Shown here: piece after piece, positions 6,819 through 15,910 of the stretch | Layout of the letters: every line of letters starts with the position of its first letter | Position numbering within the stretch: the stretch's first letter is position 1 | Source of the DNA: JBFIHZ01 sp041601535 | GTDB taxonomy: Bacteria; Pseudomonadota; Gammaproteobacteria; Xanthomonadales; SZUA-36 | Length of the DNA stretch: 23,212 nt | Direction of reading: 5' to 3' | NCBI GenBank assembly: GCA_041601535.1 | Contig: JBFIHZ010000019.1 | Location: 1-23,212, forward strand | The notes under the pieces: model-generated | Seen by the model: the letters and a program-made list of their open reading frames with translations, nothing else | Told to the model about the DNA's origin: nothing | Database searches by the model: none | Translations under genes and position numbers: made by a program

Positions 6819-6877
6819 TTTGGCGGTTACAGGCCCTGCAGGTGCAGTGCTGACAGGCCGCTTGAGAGGACAGAGAT

Positions 6878-8800
6878 TTGAACGACATTGCCAAGAACCT
6901 GCTTACCTGGGCGATTATTGCCATCGTGCTGGTATCCATCTTCAATCACTACGCCAGTGTCAGCAATGTGCCTGATTCGCTGAGCTATTCACAGTTTCTT
7001 GAAAATGTCCGCAATGGCCAGGTGGCCCAGGTGCGTATCGAGAGCACGGGTAACGGCAACCAGATTACCGGCCGCAGCACCGATGGCAATGAGTTCACCA
7101 CCTTCGGCATGCCCGATGCCCGCCTGGTTGATGACCTGATTGAAAACAAGGTCGAGATCACCGCAGTGCCGCCGGCCGGCCGTTCGGTGCTGGTGGAACT
7201 GATTCTCGGCATCGCCCCGATACTGCTGCTGATCGGCGTGTGGATTTACTTTATGCGCCAGATGCAGGGTGGCGGTGGCGGCCGCGGCGCGATGTCGTTT
7301 GGTAAAAGCCGGGCAAAATTACAGGGTGAGGACCAGGTCAAGGTCACATTTGCCGATGTTGCCGGCGTGGAAGAGGCCAAGGAAGAAGTCAGTGAGTTGG
7401 TCGAATTCCTGCGCAACCCGGGTAAATTCCAGAAACTCGGCGGACACATTCCGCGCGGCGTGCTGATGGTGGGTTCGCCAGGCACGGGTAAAACCCTGCT
7501 GGCCAAGGCCATTGCCGGCGAGGCCAAGGTGCCGTTCTTTTCCATTTCCGGCTCCGACTTTGTGGAAATGTTCGTCGGCGTCGGCGCTTCGCGCGTGCGC
7601 GACATGTTCGACCAGGCCAAGAAACATGCGCCGTGCATTATCTTTATCGATGAAATTGACGCGGTTGGCCGTCATCGCGGCGCTGGCCTGGGTGGTGGCC
7701 ATGATGAACGCGAGCAGACCCTGAACCAGTTGCTGGTGGAAATGGACGGGTTTGAAGGGGGTGAGGGCGTCATCGTCATTGCCGCCACCAACCGTCCGGA
7801 TGTGCTGGATCCGGCGCTGCTGCGCCCCGGCCGTTTTGACCGCCAGGTGGTGGTTCCGCTGCCCGATATCCGCGGCCGCGAAGCCATCCTGAAAGTACAT
7901 CTGCGCAAGGTTCCGCCCAGTGATGACGTCAATCCCAAGGTAATCGCGCGCGGAACACCGGGTTTCTCCGGTGCGGACCTGGCCAACCTGGTTAACGAGG
8001 CGGCACTGTTTGCCGCGCGCGACAACGCCCGCACCGTGACCATGGACCACCTGGACCGGGCCAAGGACAAGATCATGATGGGCACCGAAAGACGCTCCAT
8101 GGTGATGTCTGAAAAAGAAAAGAAACTTACCGCTTATCACGAGGCCGGGCACGCCATCGTCGGCCGGCTGGTGCCGGAACACGACCCGGTATACAAAGTC
8201 ACCATCATCCCCCGTGGGCGCGCACTGGGCGTGACCATGTTCCTGCCCGAGCAGGACAAATACAGCATTTCGCGCAAGCAACTGGACAGCCAGCTGGCAT
8301 CACTGTTTGGCGGCAGGGTGGCTGAGGAAATCGTCTACGGTACGGAAAACGTCACCACCGGTGCCTCTAACGACATCGAGCGGGCAACCAATATTGCACG
8401 CAATATGACCACCAAGTGGGGCCTGACCGAGAAACTGGGGCCGCTGACTTATGCCGAGGACGAAGACGAGGTATTCCTGGGCCGTTCGGTTACACAGCAC
8501 AAGCACGTATCGGATGAGACAGCGCGCCTGATTGACGTGGAAATCCGCCAGATCATTGAAGCTGCGCATAACCGTGCCCGTGAATTGCTGGAAAGCCATA
8601 TGCAGCAGTTGCACCTGATGGCCGATGCGCTGATGAAGTATGAAACCATCGATGGCAAGCAGATCGACCAGATCATGAACGGGCACGAGCCGGATCCGCC
8701 CGAGGGCTGGAATGACAGCGATCCGGGTCAACCCGTCGGCGAAACTGCCGGCCAGGAGGATGATCCGTCGCCCATCGGCGGACCGGCAGAGCAGGTTTGA
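6878..8800 (+). CDS. ftsH: ATP-dependent zinc metalloprotease FtsH
   Basis: FtsH is the hexameric inner-membrane AAA+ protease that degrades misassembled membrane proteins and regulators such as LpxC. It has 640 residues. A TTG start at 6878 is chosen because AGAGGA lies seven bases upstream and the protein begins in line with E. coli FtsH. Membrane segments lie at about 8-24 and 106-126 with a periplasmic domain between. Walker A is GSPGTGKT (199-206), the pore motif MFVG is at 231-234, Walker B IIFIDE is around 254-259, and the second region of homology contains RPGRFDRQ. The zinc site is HEAGH (421-425) with Asp499 in GASNDIERAT. The C-terminal tail is acidic and not conserved. The Ser in Walker A replaces the Pro of E. 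coli at a tolerant position. Confidence 0.98.
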   Translation: MNDIAKNLLTWAIIAIVLVSIFNHYASVSNVPDSLSYSQFLENVRNGQVAQVRIESTGNGNQITGRSTDGNEFTTFGMPDARLVDDLIENKVEITAVPPAGRSVLVELILGIAPILLLIGVWIYFMRQMQGGGGGRGAMSFGKSRAKLQGEDQVKVTFADVAGVEEAKEEVSELVEFLRNPGKFQKLGGHIPRGVLMVGSPGTGKTLLAKAIAGEAKVPFFSISGSDFVEMFVGVGASRVRDMFDQAKKHAPCIIFIDEIDAVGRHRGAGLGGGHDEREQTLNQLLVEMDGFEGGEGVIVIAATNRPDVLDPALLRPGRFDRQVVVPLPDIRGREAILKVHLRKVPPSDDVNPKVIARGTPGFSGADLANLVNEAALFAARDNARTVTMDHLDRAKDKIMMGTERRSMVMSEKEKKLTAYHEAGHAIVGRLVPEHDPVYKVTIIPRGRALGVTMFLPEQDKYSISRKQLDSQLASLFGGRVAEEIVYGTENVTTGASNDIERATNIARNMTTKWGLTEKLGPLTYAEDEDEVFLGRSVTQHKHVSDETARLIDVEIRQIIEAAHNRARELLESHMQQLHLMADALMKYETIDGKQIDQIMNGHEPDPPEGWNDSDPGQPVGETAGQEDDPSPIGGPAEQV

Positions 8801-8846
8801 GCCACGGGTCCGGGGCAGCCACGCATCGCAAAGAGCCTGCGGGGCG

Positions 8847-8865
8847 CGGCTGCTAGAACCAGCCG
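8847..8865 (+). other. Hairpin between ftsH and folP
   Basis: CGGCTG (8847-8852) and CAGCCG (8860-8865) form a perfect six-pair stem with a seven-base loop, inside the 85-base ftsH-folP gap and 20 bases before the folP start. No T-tract follows, so it is not a canonical terminator. It could act as an RNA processing or stability element between two genes of one transcript. Confidence 0.35.
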
Positions 8866-8885
8866 GGCCCGGTTGAGGATTCCGT

Positions 8886-9734
8886 ATGCTACTGGCTGAG
8901 CAGATCGCGGCGCCAAAGCGCCCCTTGATCATGGGCGTGCTGAATCTCACACCCGATTCCTTTTCTGATGGCGGGCAGTGGTCCGATACGGACAGCGCCG
9001 TGCGTCATGCCGTCGATATGGCGGCCAACGGCGCAGACATCATTGACATTGGCGGGGAATCCACCCGGCCGGGCGCTCAGGCCGTGCCTTTGCAGGACGA
9101 GTTGCGCCGGGTTATCCCGCTGCTGCAGCGCCTGCATGCCGAGCTGGACACGCCCATTTCCGTGGATACCAGCAAACCCGAAGTGATGCAGGCTGCCGTC
9201 GATGCCGGTGCGGCCATGCTCAATGACGTCTATGCCTTGCGTGCTCCCGGCGCGCTGCAGGCGGCTGCTGCGCTGCAGGTTCCGGTTTGCCTGATGCACA
9301 TGCAGGGCGAACCACGGGATATGCAAAAAGATCCGCAGTACGCCGATGTCAACCGCGAGGTTTCCGGTTTCCTGCTGAAGCGGGCAGAAGCCTGCCGCCA
9401 GGCCGGCATCGCCGAGCATCACCTGGTGCTGGATCCGGGTTTCGGGTTTGGCAAAAGCCTGCAGCATAATATTGCACTGTTCCGCGGTCTGCCCGCACTG
9501 GTAGCGCTGGGCTACCCCGTGTTGGTTGGCGTTTCCCGCAAATCCATGCTGGGGCAGATCACCGGCCGCCCGGTCACGCAGCGCGCCACCGCATCGGCAG
9601 CCGCTGCGCTATTGGCGGCCCGCGCTGGCGCCCGCATCCTGCGGGTGCACGATGTGGCGGAAACCTTTGACGCGCTGAAGGTTCTGGCTGTGCTTGATGC
9701 TGAAATTCACGCTGAACCCACCGCCTCAGGTTAA
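8886..9734 (+). CDS. folP: Dihydropteroate synthase
   Basis: FolP condenses p-aminobenzoate with dihydropterin pyrophosphate in folate synthesis and is the sulfonamide target. It has 282 residues. The motifs appear in order: MGVLNLTPDSFSDGG (pterin loop 1), DIGGESTRPGA (loop 2), ISVDTSKPEVMQ, AAMLNDV, CLMHMQGEPRDMQ, LVLDPGFGFGKS, LVGVSRKSMLG and the terminal RVHDVAETFDALKV. GAGGA lies six bases before the ATG at 8886, which settles the start. It stands between ftsH and glmM, as in E. coli, and ends 10 bases before the glmM start. Confidence 0.97.
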   Translation: MLLAEQIAAPKRPLIMGVLNLTPDSFSDGGQWSDTDSAVRHAVDMAANGADIIDIGGESTRPGAQAVPLQDELRRVIPLLQRLHAELDTPISVDTSKPEVMQAAVDAGAAMLNDVYALRAPGALQAAAALQVPVCLMHMQGEPRDMQKDPQYADVNREVSGFLLKRAEACRQAGIAEHHLVLDPGFGFGKSLQHNIALFRGLPALVALGYPVLVGVSRKSMLGQITGRPVTQRATASAAAALLAARAGARILRVHDVAETFDALKVLAVLDAEIHAEPTASG

Positions 9735-9744
9735 AATCACCTTT

Positions 9745-11091
9745 ATGGACAAAAAATACTTCGGAACGGATGGTGTGCGCGGCCAGGTTGGCGTCGCCCC
9801 CATCACCGCCGACTTCATGCTGCGCCTGGGCCGCGCCGCCGGTGCCGTGCTGGCCAGGGGCGACAAACGCGCGGTGGTGATCGGCAAGGACACACGGATT
9901 TCCGGTTATATGTTTGAATCGGCGCTGGAGGCCGGCCTGGCCGCCGCGGGCGCCAATGTGTTGCTGCTGGGCCCGATGCCAACGCCGGCGGTGGCTTACC
10001 TTACCCGCACGCTGTATGCCTGTGCCGGTATTGTTATTTCCGCCTCACATAACCCCTACCTCGATAACGGCATCAAGTTCTTTTCCGCCGAAGGCGAAAA
10101 ATTGCCCGATGATGTTGAGCGGGCCATTGAGCAGGAGCTGGACCAGCCGTTCAGCACGGCCGACGCAGGCAGCCTGGGCAAGGCGTCACGGGTGGATGAT
10201 GCTGCGGGCCGTTATATCGAGTTCTGCAAGGGCACCATTCCTTTCGGCACTTCGCTGGGCGGGTTGAAAATTGCGCTGGATTGCGCCAATGGCGCAACCT
10301 ACAAGGTGGCGCCGGCAGTGCTGCGGGAGCTGGGCGCGAAAGTGTTCGCCGTTGCCGATGAACCCGATGGCATGAACATCAATGATGCCTGCGGCTCTAC
10401 CTCGCCGCAGCTGATGCAGGCAGAAGTAGGACAACGTGGCGCGGACCTGGGCATCGCCCTGGACGGGGACGGTGACCGGGTGGTGATGGCCGATCAGCAC
10501 GGCCAGCTGGTGGACGGCGACGATTTGCTGTACATCCTGGCGGTGGCAGCAAAGCGCGCTGGCACGCTGAAGGGTGGTGTTGCCGGTACCGTCATGACCA
10601 ATTTTGGCCTGGAGCTGGCCTTTCGCAACCTGGGCATTCCGTTTGAGCGCACACCGGTAGGCGACCGGCACATTCACCGCGCGCTGAAGCGCAATGGCTG
10701 GCGCCTGGGGGGTGAAACCTCGGGGCATTTGCTGTGCCTCGATCGCACCAGTACCGGGGACGGTATTGTTTCTGCCTTGCAGGTGCTGGAGGTAATGGTG
10801 CGCACCGGTAAAAGCCTGGCCGAACTCAGGCAGGGGTTTGAAAAGTTTCCCCAGACCATGATCAACGTCCCTGTGGGTGTTGACGGGCGTCAGAAACTGG
10901 GCAATTCGGGGCGTATTCAGTCTGCCGTGAAAGACATCGAAACGGAGCTCAATGGCATGGGCCGGGTGATCTTGCGGCCATCCGGCACCGAGCCGCTGAT
11001 CCGGGTGACACTGGAGGGTTCCGACTCGGGTCAGGTCAACCGCCTGGCACAGCAACTGGCGGACACGGTGCGCGAAGAGCTCAGCGGCTAG
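9745..11091 (+). CDS. glmM: Phosphoglucosamine mutase GlmM
   Basis: GlmM converts glucosamine-6-phosphate to glucosamine-1-phosphate, feeding UDP-GlcNAc for peptidoglycan and LPS. It has 448 residues from the ATG at 9745 (MDKKYFGTDGVRG), the family start; upstream in-frame codons fall inside folP. The catalytic phosphoserine is Ser101 in ISASHNP, the metal loop is LDGDGDRVVMAD, the sugar-binding segment is GGETSGHLL, and the phosphate-binding loop RPSGTEPLIRV lies near the C-terminus. No good Shine-Dalgarno is visible close to the start, so translation may be coupled to folP. Downstream it converges on kbl; the tpiA-secG genes often found after glmM are not here. Confidence 0.97.
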   Translation: MDKKYFGTDGVRGQVGVAPITADFMLRLGRAAGAVLARGDKRAVVIGKDTRISGYMFESALEAGLAAAGANVLLLGPMPTPAVAYLTRTLYACAGIVISASHNPYLDNGIKFFSAEGEKLPDDVERAIEQELDQPFSTADAGSLGKASRVDDAAGRYIEFCKGTIPFGTSLGGLKIALDCANGATYKVAPAVLRELGAKVFAVADEPDGMNINDACGSTSPQLMQAEVGQRGADLGIALDGDGDRVVMADQHGQLVDGDDLLYILAVAAKRAGTLKGGVAGTVMTNFGLELAFRNLGIPFERTPVGDRHIHRALKRNGWRLGGETSGHLLCLDRTSTGDGIVSALQVLEVMVRTGKSLAELRQGFEKFPQTMINVPVGVDGRQKLGNSGRIQSAVKDIETELNGMGRVILRPSGTEPLIRVTLEGSDSGQVNRLAQQLADTVREELSG

Positions 11092-11100
11092 GCTGCTATT

Positions 11101-11118
11101 GGCGGCGTTTCAGCCGCC
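11101..11118 (+). terminator. Perfect hairpin between convergent glmM and kbl
   Basis: GGCGGC (11101-11106), loop GTTTCA, GCCGCC (11113-11118) is a six-pair GC-only stem. It begins nine bases after the glmM stop and overlaps the last codons of kbl on the other strand, so it could work in both directions. Neither side carries a T-rich run, which lowers confidence that it is an intrinsic terminator. Confidence 0.45.
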
Positions 11119-12318
11119 GTCGAGCACGCCCAGTTCCCGGCCTACTTTGGTAAACGCCTGCACCGCCCGGTCAAGCTGATCGCGCTGGTGCGCCGCGGAC
11201 AGCTGAACGCGGATGCGCGCCTCACCTTTCGGCACCACCGGGAAGAAAAATCCAATCACGTAAATGCCTTCCTGCAACAGCCGGCTGGCGAATTCCTGCG
11301 CCAGCGGAGCGTCATACAGCATGACCGGAACGATGGGGTGGATGCCGGGCTTGATATCAAAACCCGCGTCGGTCATGGCCTGGCGGAAATAGCCCGTATT
11401 GTCCTCCAGGCGGTCGCGCAGTTCCGTATTTGCATCCAGCATGCCAAACACCCGGATTGAAGCTGCTACCAGCGGCGGTGGCAGGGTGTTGGAAAACAGA
11501 TAAGGGCGGGAACGCTGACGCAATAAATCGATAATGGGTTGCCGGCCGGTGGTGAAGCCGCCCGAGCCGCCGCCCAGGGCCTTGCCCAGCGTGGAGGTGA
11601 AAATATCAATCTTGTCCATCACCCCGTGGTATTCGGCTGAACCACGGCCGGTCGGACCAATAAACCCGGTGGCGTGGCTGTCGTCGATCATCACCAGTGC
11701 ATCGTATTGTTCCGCCAGCCGGGTGATCTGATCCAGAGGCGCAATGAATCCATCCATGCTGAACACGCCATCGGTGACAATCAGGCGCCGCCTGCAATGC
11801 TGGGTCGCCTGCAGCTTGCTCTCCAGGGCCGCCATATCACTGTTTGGGTAACGATGGCGCTCGGCCTTGCACAGGCGGATGCCATCGATGATGGACGCAT
11901 GATTCAGTGCGTCGGATATGATCGCATCTTCCGCATCCAGCAGGGTTTCGAACAGGCCGCCATTGGCATCGAAACAGGAGGTGTACAGGATGGTGTCCTC
12001 GGTACCAAAGAAAGCCGCAATGGTGTGTTCCAGTTGCTTGTGCAAATCCTGGGTGCCGCAGATAAAACGCACGCTGGCCAGGCCGAAACCGTGGTCGTCC
12101 AAGGCCTGGTGGGCTGCCGCGATCACTTCGGGATGGTCTGCCAGCCCAAGGTAATTATTGGCGCAGAAATTCAGCACCTCACCCCCGCCCGCCACATTTA
12201 TGGACACGTTTTGCGGGCTGGTGATGATACGTTCCTGCTTGTACAGGCCGGCCTGCCGGATTTCCTGCAGTGTTTCCAGTACCTGGCTCAAATCACGGCC
12301 TGATGTCTGTTTCGTCAT
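11110..12318 (-). CDS. kbl: 2-amino-3-ketobutyrate coenzyme A ligase (glycine C-acetyltransferase)
   Basis: Kbl is a PLP enzyme that cleaves 2-amino-3-ketobutyrate with CoA to glycine and acetyl-CoA, the second step of threonine degradation. It has 402 residues. The PLP lysine is Lys246 in FTSTLGKALGGGSGG; other family motifs are FCANNYLGLADHP, SVRFICGTQDLHKQLE, SDALNHASIIDG, TDGVFSMDG and VMIDDSHATGF. These fit the alpha-oxoamine synthase family. The substrate is fixed by its partner: it starts three bases after the tdh stop, with GGGGAG upstream inside the tdh end, so the genes form a tight operon. Other family members such as BioF or HemA-type ALA synthase are excluded by the context and the N-terminus. 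Confidence 0.96.
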   Translation of the reverse strand: MTKQTSGRDLSQVLETLQEIRQAGLYKQERIITSPQNVSINVAGGGEVLNFCANNYLGLADHPEVIAAAHQALDDHGFGLASVRFICGTQDLHKQLEHTIAAFFGTEDTILYTSCFDANGGLFETLLDAEDAIISDALNHASIIDGIRLCKAERHRYPNSDMAALESKLQATQHCRRRLIVTDGVFSMDGFIAPLDQITRLAEQYDALVMIDDSHATGFIGPTGRGSAEYHGVMDKIDIFTSTLGKALGGGSGGFTTGRQPIIDLLRQRSRPYLFSNTLPPPLVAASIRVFGMLDANTELRDRLEDNTGYFRQAMTDAGFDIKPGIHPIVPVMLYDAPLAQEFASRLLQEGIYVIGFFFPVVPKGEARIRVQLSAAHQRDQLDRAVQAFTKVGRELGVLDGG

Positions 12319-12321
12319 GGT

Positions 12322-13365
12322 TCAAATCTCCCCTGTCCAGTCACAGACCACTTTGCCGCATTCGCCCGCGCGCATCAGCTGGAAGCCCTGTTCAAAATCA
12401 CTGATTGAAATATGGTGGGTCAGCGCCCGCTGCAATGGAAACCCGGTGAGCACCATCTGCGTCATCTTGTACCAGGTTTCATACATGCGGCGGCCGTAAA
12501 TGCCGTGCAGCTCCAGCCCCTTGAAAATGATCTGGTCCCAGTCGCAGCCGGTTCCTTCGGGCAACAGGCCAAGCAAGGCGACTTTACCGCCGTGATACAT
12601 GTGGTGCAGCAGGTCGTTAAAAGCAATCGCATTGCCGGACATTTCCAGTCCCACGTCAAAGCCGTCAATTTTCAGTTCCCGCACCACGTCGGCAATGGAT
12701 TCGTTGCGCACGTTGATGGTGCGGTTGGCACCCATTTCCCGGGCCAGCCCGAGACGGTAATCATTCACATCGGTAATGACCACGTGGCGTGCGCCCACGT
12801 GTCGGCAAATTCCGGCCGCGATGATGCCGATCGGGCCGGCGCCGGTGATCAGTACGTCCTCTCCGACCAGGTCGAACTGCAGGGCACAGTGTGCCGCATT
12901 GCCAAACGGATCGAAAAAGGCCGCCAGTTCCGGTTTGATGTCTTTCGGGATGGGCCACAGGTTGGAAGCAGGTACGACCACGTACTCGGCAAACGCGCCA
13001 TTTCGGTTCACGCCAATACCGATGGTGTTGGGACACAGGTGCGGTTTGCCGGCGCGGCAATTGCGACAATGGCCGCACACCACGTGGCCTTCGGCGGAAA
13101 CCCGGTCGCCTTCTGCGTACCCGGTGACGCCGGCACCCAGGCGTTCTATTCGGCCGACGAACTCATGGCCGATCACCAGCCCCTGTTTGATGGTTTTGCG
13201 GGCCCAGTCATCCCAGTTGTAGATGTGCACGTCGGTGCCGCAGATGGCGGTTTTTTCCAGCCGGATTAATACTTCATTGGTGCCGGGGGTGGGTACGGGT
13301 ACCTGCTCCATCCAGATTCCGGGTTCGGATCTGGATTTCACCAGGGCACGCATGGTCTGGCTCAT
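12322..13365 (-). CDS. tdh: L-threonine 3-dehydrogenase
   Basis: Tdh is a zinc- and NAD-dependent enzyme that oxidises L-threonine to 2-amino-3-ketobutyrate, which kbl then consumes. It has 347 residues from the ATG at 13365; AGGAG ends five bases before it, ruling out the GTG at 13371, which overlaps that element. The ATG at 13353 (MRALVK) aligns with E. coli and is the alternative. The catalytic zinc ligands are Cys42, His67 and Glu68 (AICGTDVHIYNWD, GHEFVG). The structural zinc cysteines are 97, 100, 103 and 111, and the NAD loop is ITGAGPIGIIAAG. GLEMSGN and HGIYGRRMYETWYKM distinguish it from other medium-chain dehydrogenases. Confidence 0.96.
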   Translation of the reverse strand: MSQTMRALVKSRSEPGIWMEQVPVPTPGTNEVLIRLEKTAICGTDVHIYNWDDWARKTIKQGLVIGHEFVGRIERLGAGVTGYAEGDRVSAEGHVVCGHCRNCRAGKPHLCPNTIGIGVNRNGAFAEYVVVPASNLWPIPKDIKPELAAFFDPFGNAAHCALQFDLVGEDVLITGAGPIGIIAAGICRHVGARHVVITDVNDYRLGLAREMGANRTINVRNESIADVVRELKIDGFDVGLEMSGNAIAFNDLLHHMYHGGKVALLGLLPEGTGCDWDQIIFKGLELHGIYGRRMYETWYKMTQMVLTGFPLQRALTHHISISDFEQGFQLMRAGECGKVVCDWTGEI

Positions 13366-13430
13366 GGTCACTCCTGAAAACGAGATGGCGGCATCCCCGG
13401 AGCCGGGTCATCCGGCGCAGGGCGCGGCAC

Positions 13431-13436
13431 AGTATA
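13431..13436 (-). promoter_or_regulatory. Candidate -10 box for the tdh-kbl operon
   Basis: On the minus strand TATACT (five of six to the -10 consensus) lies about 66 bases upstream of the tdh ATG, in the 196-base gap between divergent tdh and miaB. No good -35 hexamer is found at 15-19 bases upstream, so activator dependence is possible. The rest of this gap holds a GC-rich inverted repeat near 13395-13407 and an AT patch (TATATA, 13529-13534) before miaB, but no clear miaB promoter. Confidence 0.35.
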
Positions 13437-13561
13437 ACCGACTGTAATGCCGTCGAAACGTAGCAGTGGCATCGACTTGAGTGTATTCTACGCGGTTCTC
13501 CGGAACGGTTTGGGCGATGTGCTTGATTTATATACCCCGTTCCCCGAATTTTGAGACCCAT

Positions 13562-14926
13562 ATGAACGGCAAACTGTATATCAAGACCCACGGCTGCCAG
13601 ATGAACGAGTACGATTCCGCCAAAATGCGGGACGTGCTGCAGGCATCGCATGGCCTGGAACTGACCGACCGCGAGGAAGAGGCTGACGTCATCCTGATCA
13701 ATACCTGTTCCATCCGCGACAAGGCGCAGGAAAAGGTGTTTTCCCAACTGGGCCGGTGGAAGAAACTCAAGCGCAACAAGCCCTCCGTAGTGATTGGCGT
13801 GGGCGGCTGTGTCGCCAGCCAGGAAGGCAAGGCGATTATTGATCGCGCGCCATTCGTGGATATGGTATTCGGGCCGCAAACCCTGCACCGTTTACCGGCC
13901 ATGCTGGATACCGTCAAGCAGTCCGGCCGCGCCGCGGTGGATATCTCCTTTCCTGAAATCGAGAAATTTGACCATCTGCCAGAACCGGGCGCGCAGGGTC
14001 CCACGGCCTTCGTATCGGTTATGGAAGGCTGCAGTAAATATTGCACATTTTGCGTGGTGCCTTACACCCGCGGTGAGGAAGTCAGCCGGCCCTTTGATGA
14101 TGTCATTGCCGAATGCGCCATGCTGGCTGGCAAGGGCGTGCGTGAAATCAATCTGCTGGGGCAAAACGTTAATGCCTACCGCGGCCCGATGCACGATGGC
14201 ACCATCGCTGACCTGGCCCTGTTGATTCATTATGTTGCCGCCATTGAAGGTATAGACCGCATCCGCTTCACCACCTCGCATCCAGTGGAGTTTTCAGCCA
14301 GCCTGACCGATGCATTCGGTGAAGTGCCGGAACTGGCCAATTATTTGCACCTGCCGGTGCAAAGCGGTTCAGACCGGGTATTGGGCCTGATGAAACGCGG
14401 CCACACGGTACTGGAGTACAAGCAAAAAATCCGCCGGCTGCGCGAACAACGGCCGGATATCAGCCTGTCTTCCGATTTTATCGTGGGTTTTCCGGGCGAA
14501 ACCGACAAGGACTTCGAAGACACACTGAAACTGATCGAGGAACTGCAGTTTGATCAAAGCTTCAGTTTCATCTTCTCGCCCCGTCCTGGCACACCGGCGG
14601 CCAATCTGCCGGATGATTTGCCGCTGGAGGTCAAAAAGCAGCGGCTGGCCCGCTTGCAGGCGCTGGTCAATCGCCAGGCGGAAGCCATCAGCCAGGGCAT
14701 GGTGAACAGCGTGCAGCGCGTACTGGTTGAAGGGCCGAGCAAGAAGAACCCCAGGCAACTGGCGGCGCGCACGGAAAACAACCGGGTGGTGAACTTCGAT
14801 GGGCCACAGCGTCTGGTGGGGCAGTTTGTCGATGTATTGATCACGGAAGCACTGAGCCACTCATTGCGTGGCCGCGTGCTGACCGATGACGTGGACATTG
14901 GCGGCAGCACCGCTGCGGTAGCCTGA
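13562..14926 (+). CDS. miaB: tRNA-2-methylthio-N6-dimethylallyladenosine synthase MiaB
   Basis: MiaB is a radical-SAM methylthiotransferase that adds the 2-methylthio group to i6A37 of tRNAs. It has 454 residues from the ATG at 13562 (MNGKLYIKTHGCQMNEYDS), the family start; an in-frame extension to 13481 is not conserved. The auxiliary cluster cysteines are Cys12, Cys49 (NTCSIRDKAQ) and Cys83 (GGCVASQEG). The radical-SAM CxxxCxxC is Cys157, Cys161 and Cys164 in MEGCSKYCTFC. A C-terminal TRAM domain contains RVLVEGPSKK and GRTENNRVVNF. It heads miaB-ybeZ-ybeY, the usual gammaproteobacterial order, with a nine-base gap to ybeZ. The ribosome binding site is weak. Confidence 0.97.
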   Translation: MNGKLYIKTHGCQMNEYDSAKMRDVLQASHGLELTDREEEADVILINTCSIRDKAQEKVFSQLGRWKKLKRNKPSVVIGVGGCVASQEGKAIIDRAPFVDMVFGPQTLHRLPAMLDTVKQSGRAAVDISFPEIEKFDHLPEPGAQGPTAFVSVMEGCSKYCTFCVVPYTRGEEVSRPFDDVIAECAMLAGKGVREINLLGQNVNAYRGPMHDGTIADLALLIHYVAAIEGIDRIRFTTSHPVEFSASLTDAFGEVPELANYLHLPVQSGSDRVLGLMKRGHTVLEYKQKIRRLREQRPDISLSSDFIVGFPGETDKDFEDTLKLIEELQFDQSFSFIFSPRPGTPAANLPDDLPLEVKKQRLARLQALVNRQAEAISQGMVNSVQRVLVEGPSKKNPRQLAARTENNRVVNFDGPQRLVGQFVDVLITEALSHSLRGRVLTDDVDIGGSTAAVA

Positions 14927-14935
14927 AGCGCGACC

Positions 14936-15910
14936 ATGACGGAACGCATAACGCTGGAACTGGAGCCGGCAGACACCCTGCGCCTGGCCAACCTGTGCGG
15001 CCAGTTCGACGCCCATCTCAAGCAGATCGAAGCGCGTCTGAACGTGGTGATTTTCTGCCGCGGCAACCTGTTCACCATTGAAGGTGGACAAACGGAAACC
15101 CGCGCAGCGAGACGTTTGCTGCGCAATCTGTACAAGCTCAGCGAATCCGAGGTTCTGACTCCGGAACTGGTTAACCTGCATTTGCAGGAATCCGGCATGG
15201 CGGAATTGGCGGACGGGCCGGGGGGTGTGGACGCCGGCCAGGACCCGGGCATCAAGACCAAGCGGGGTATCATTCGTGGCCGTGGCCCCAATCAGAAGAA
15301 ATATCTGCGCAATATCGCTTCCCACGCGATCAATTTCGGGGTGGGACCCGCAGGCACCGGTAAAACCTATCTGGCGGTAGCCTGCGCGGTAGGTGCGCTG
15401 CAGCAGGACAGCATTCAGCGCATCGTGCTGGTGCGCCCGGCAGTGGAAGCCGGCGAACGGCTGGGTTTCCTGCCCGGTGACATGGCACAAAAGGTAGACC
15501 CGTATTTGCGGCCCTTGTATGACGCATTGTATGAAATGCTTGGCTTTGAACGCGTTGCCACGCTGATCGACCGCAATGTTATCGAGGTGGCGCCGCTGGC
15601 GTTTATGCGTGGCCGCACACTGAATGATGCTTTCGTGATCCTGGACGAGGCGCAGAATACCACCCGCGAGCAGATGAAAATGTTCCTGACACGCATCGGC
15701 TTTGGTTCGACTGCGGTGGTCACCGGTGATATTACCCAGATCGACCTGCCCAATAAGCACATGTCCGGACTGAAACATGCCATGCAGATACTGGAAGGTG
15801 TCAAGGGTATCAGCGTCAGTCTGTTCAGTGCCAGTGACGTGGTCCGTCACCCCATCGTGCAGCATATCGTGGAAGCCTACGACGCTGAAAAAACCACGGA
15901 CGATGATTGA
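14936..15910 (+). CDS. ybeZ: PhoH-like ATPase YbeZ
   Basis: YbeZ is a cytoplasmic PhoH-family P-loop ATPase that partners YbeY in rRNA maturation and RNA quality control. It has 324 residues. An N-terminal KH-like region (1-70) precedes the PhoH domain. Walker A is GPAGTGKT (137-144), and Walker B is in FVILDEAQNTT, the PhoH signature. RPAVEAGERLGFLPGDM and TAVVTGDITQIDLP are also diagnostic. It overlaps ybeY by eight bases, indicating coupled translation. The order miaB-ybeZ-ybeY-corC supports the assignment over the longer PhoH2 proteins. Confidence 0.96.
   Translation: MTERITLELEPADTLRLANLCGQFDAHLKQIEARLNVVIFCRGNLFTIEGGQTETRAARRLLRNLYKLSESEVLTPELVNLHLQESGMAELADGPGGVDAGQDPGIKTKRGIIRGRGPNQKKYLRNIASHAINFGVGPAGTGKTYLAVACAVGALQQDSIQRIVLVRPAVEAGERLGFLPGDMAQKVDPYLRPLYDALYEMLGFERVATLIDRNVIEVAPLAFMRGRTLNDAFVILDEAQNTTREQMKMFLTRIGFGSTAVVTGDITQIDLPNKHMSGLKHAMQILEGVKGISVSLFSASDVVRHPIVQHIVEAYDAEKTTDDD

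Noticed and set aside
7472..7495. FtsH Walker A reads GSPGTGKT instead of GPPGTGKT
   Set aside because: The changed position is variable in P-loops and all essential Gly, Lys and Thr residues are present, so there is no sign of lost function.
7319..8281. Long open frame of about 320 codons antisense to ftsH
   Set aside because: It lies wholly inside the certain ftsH gene, has no recognisable domain, and its composition (His/Gln/Arg-rich) is what a reversed GC-rich coding frame produces.
9694..9744. In-frame extension of glmM into the end of folP, possibly a fusion
   Set aside because: The GlmM family starts at the ATG at 9745; the upstream codons are simply folP read in another frame.
11110..13365. 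tdh-kbl as a recent horizontal acquisition
   Set aside because: Composition appears like that of the flanking genes and no repeat, integrase or tRNA flanks the operon.
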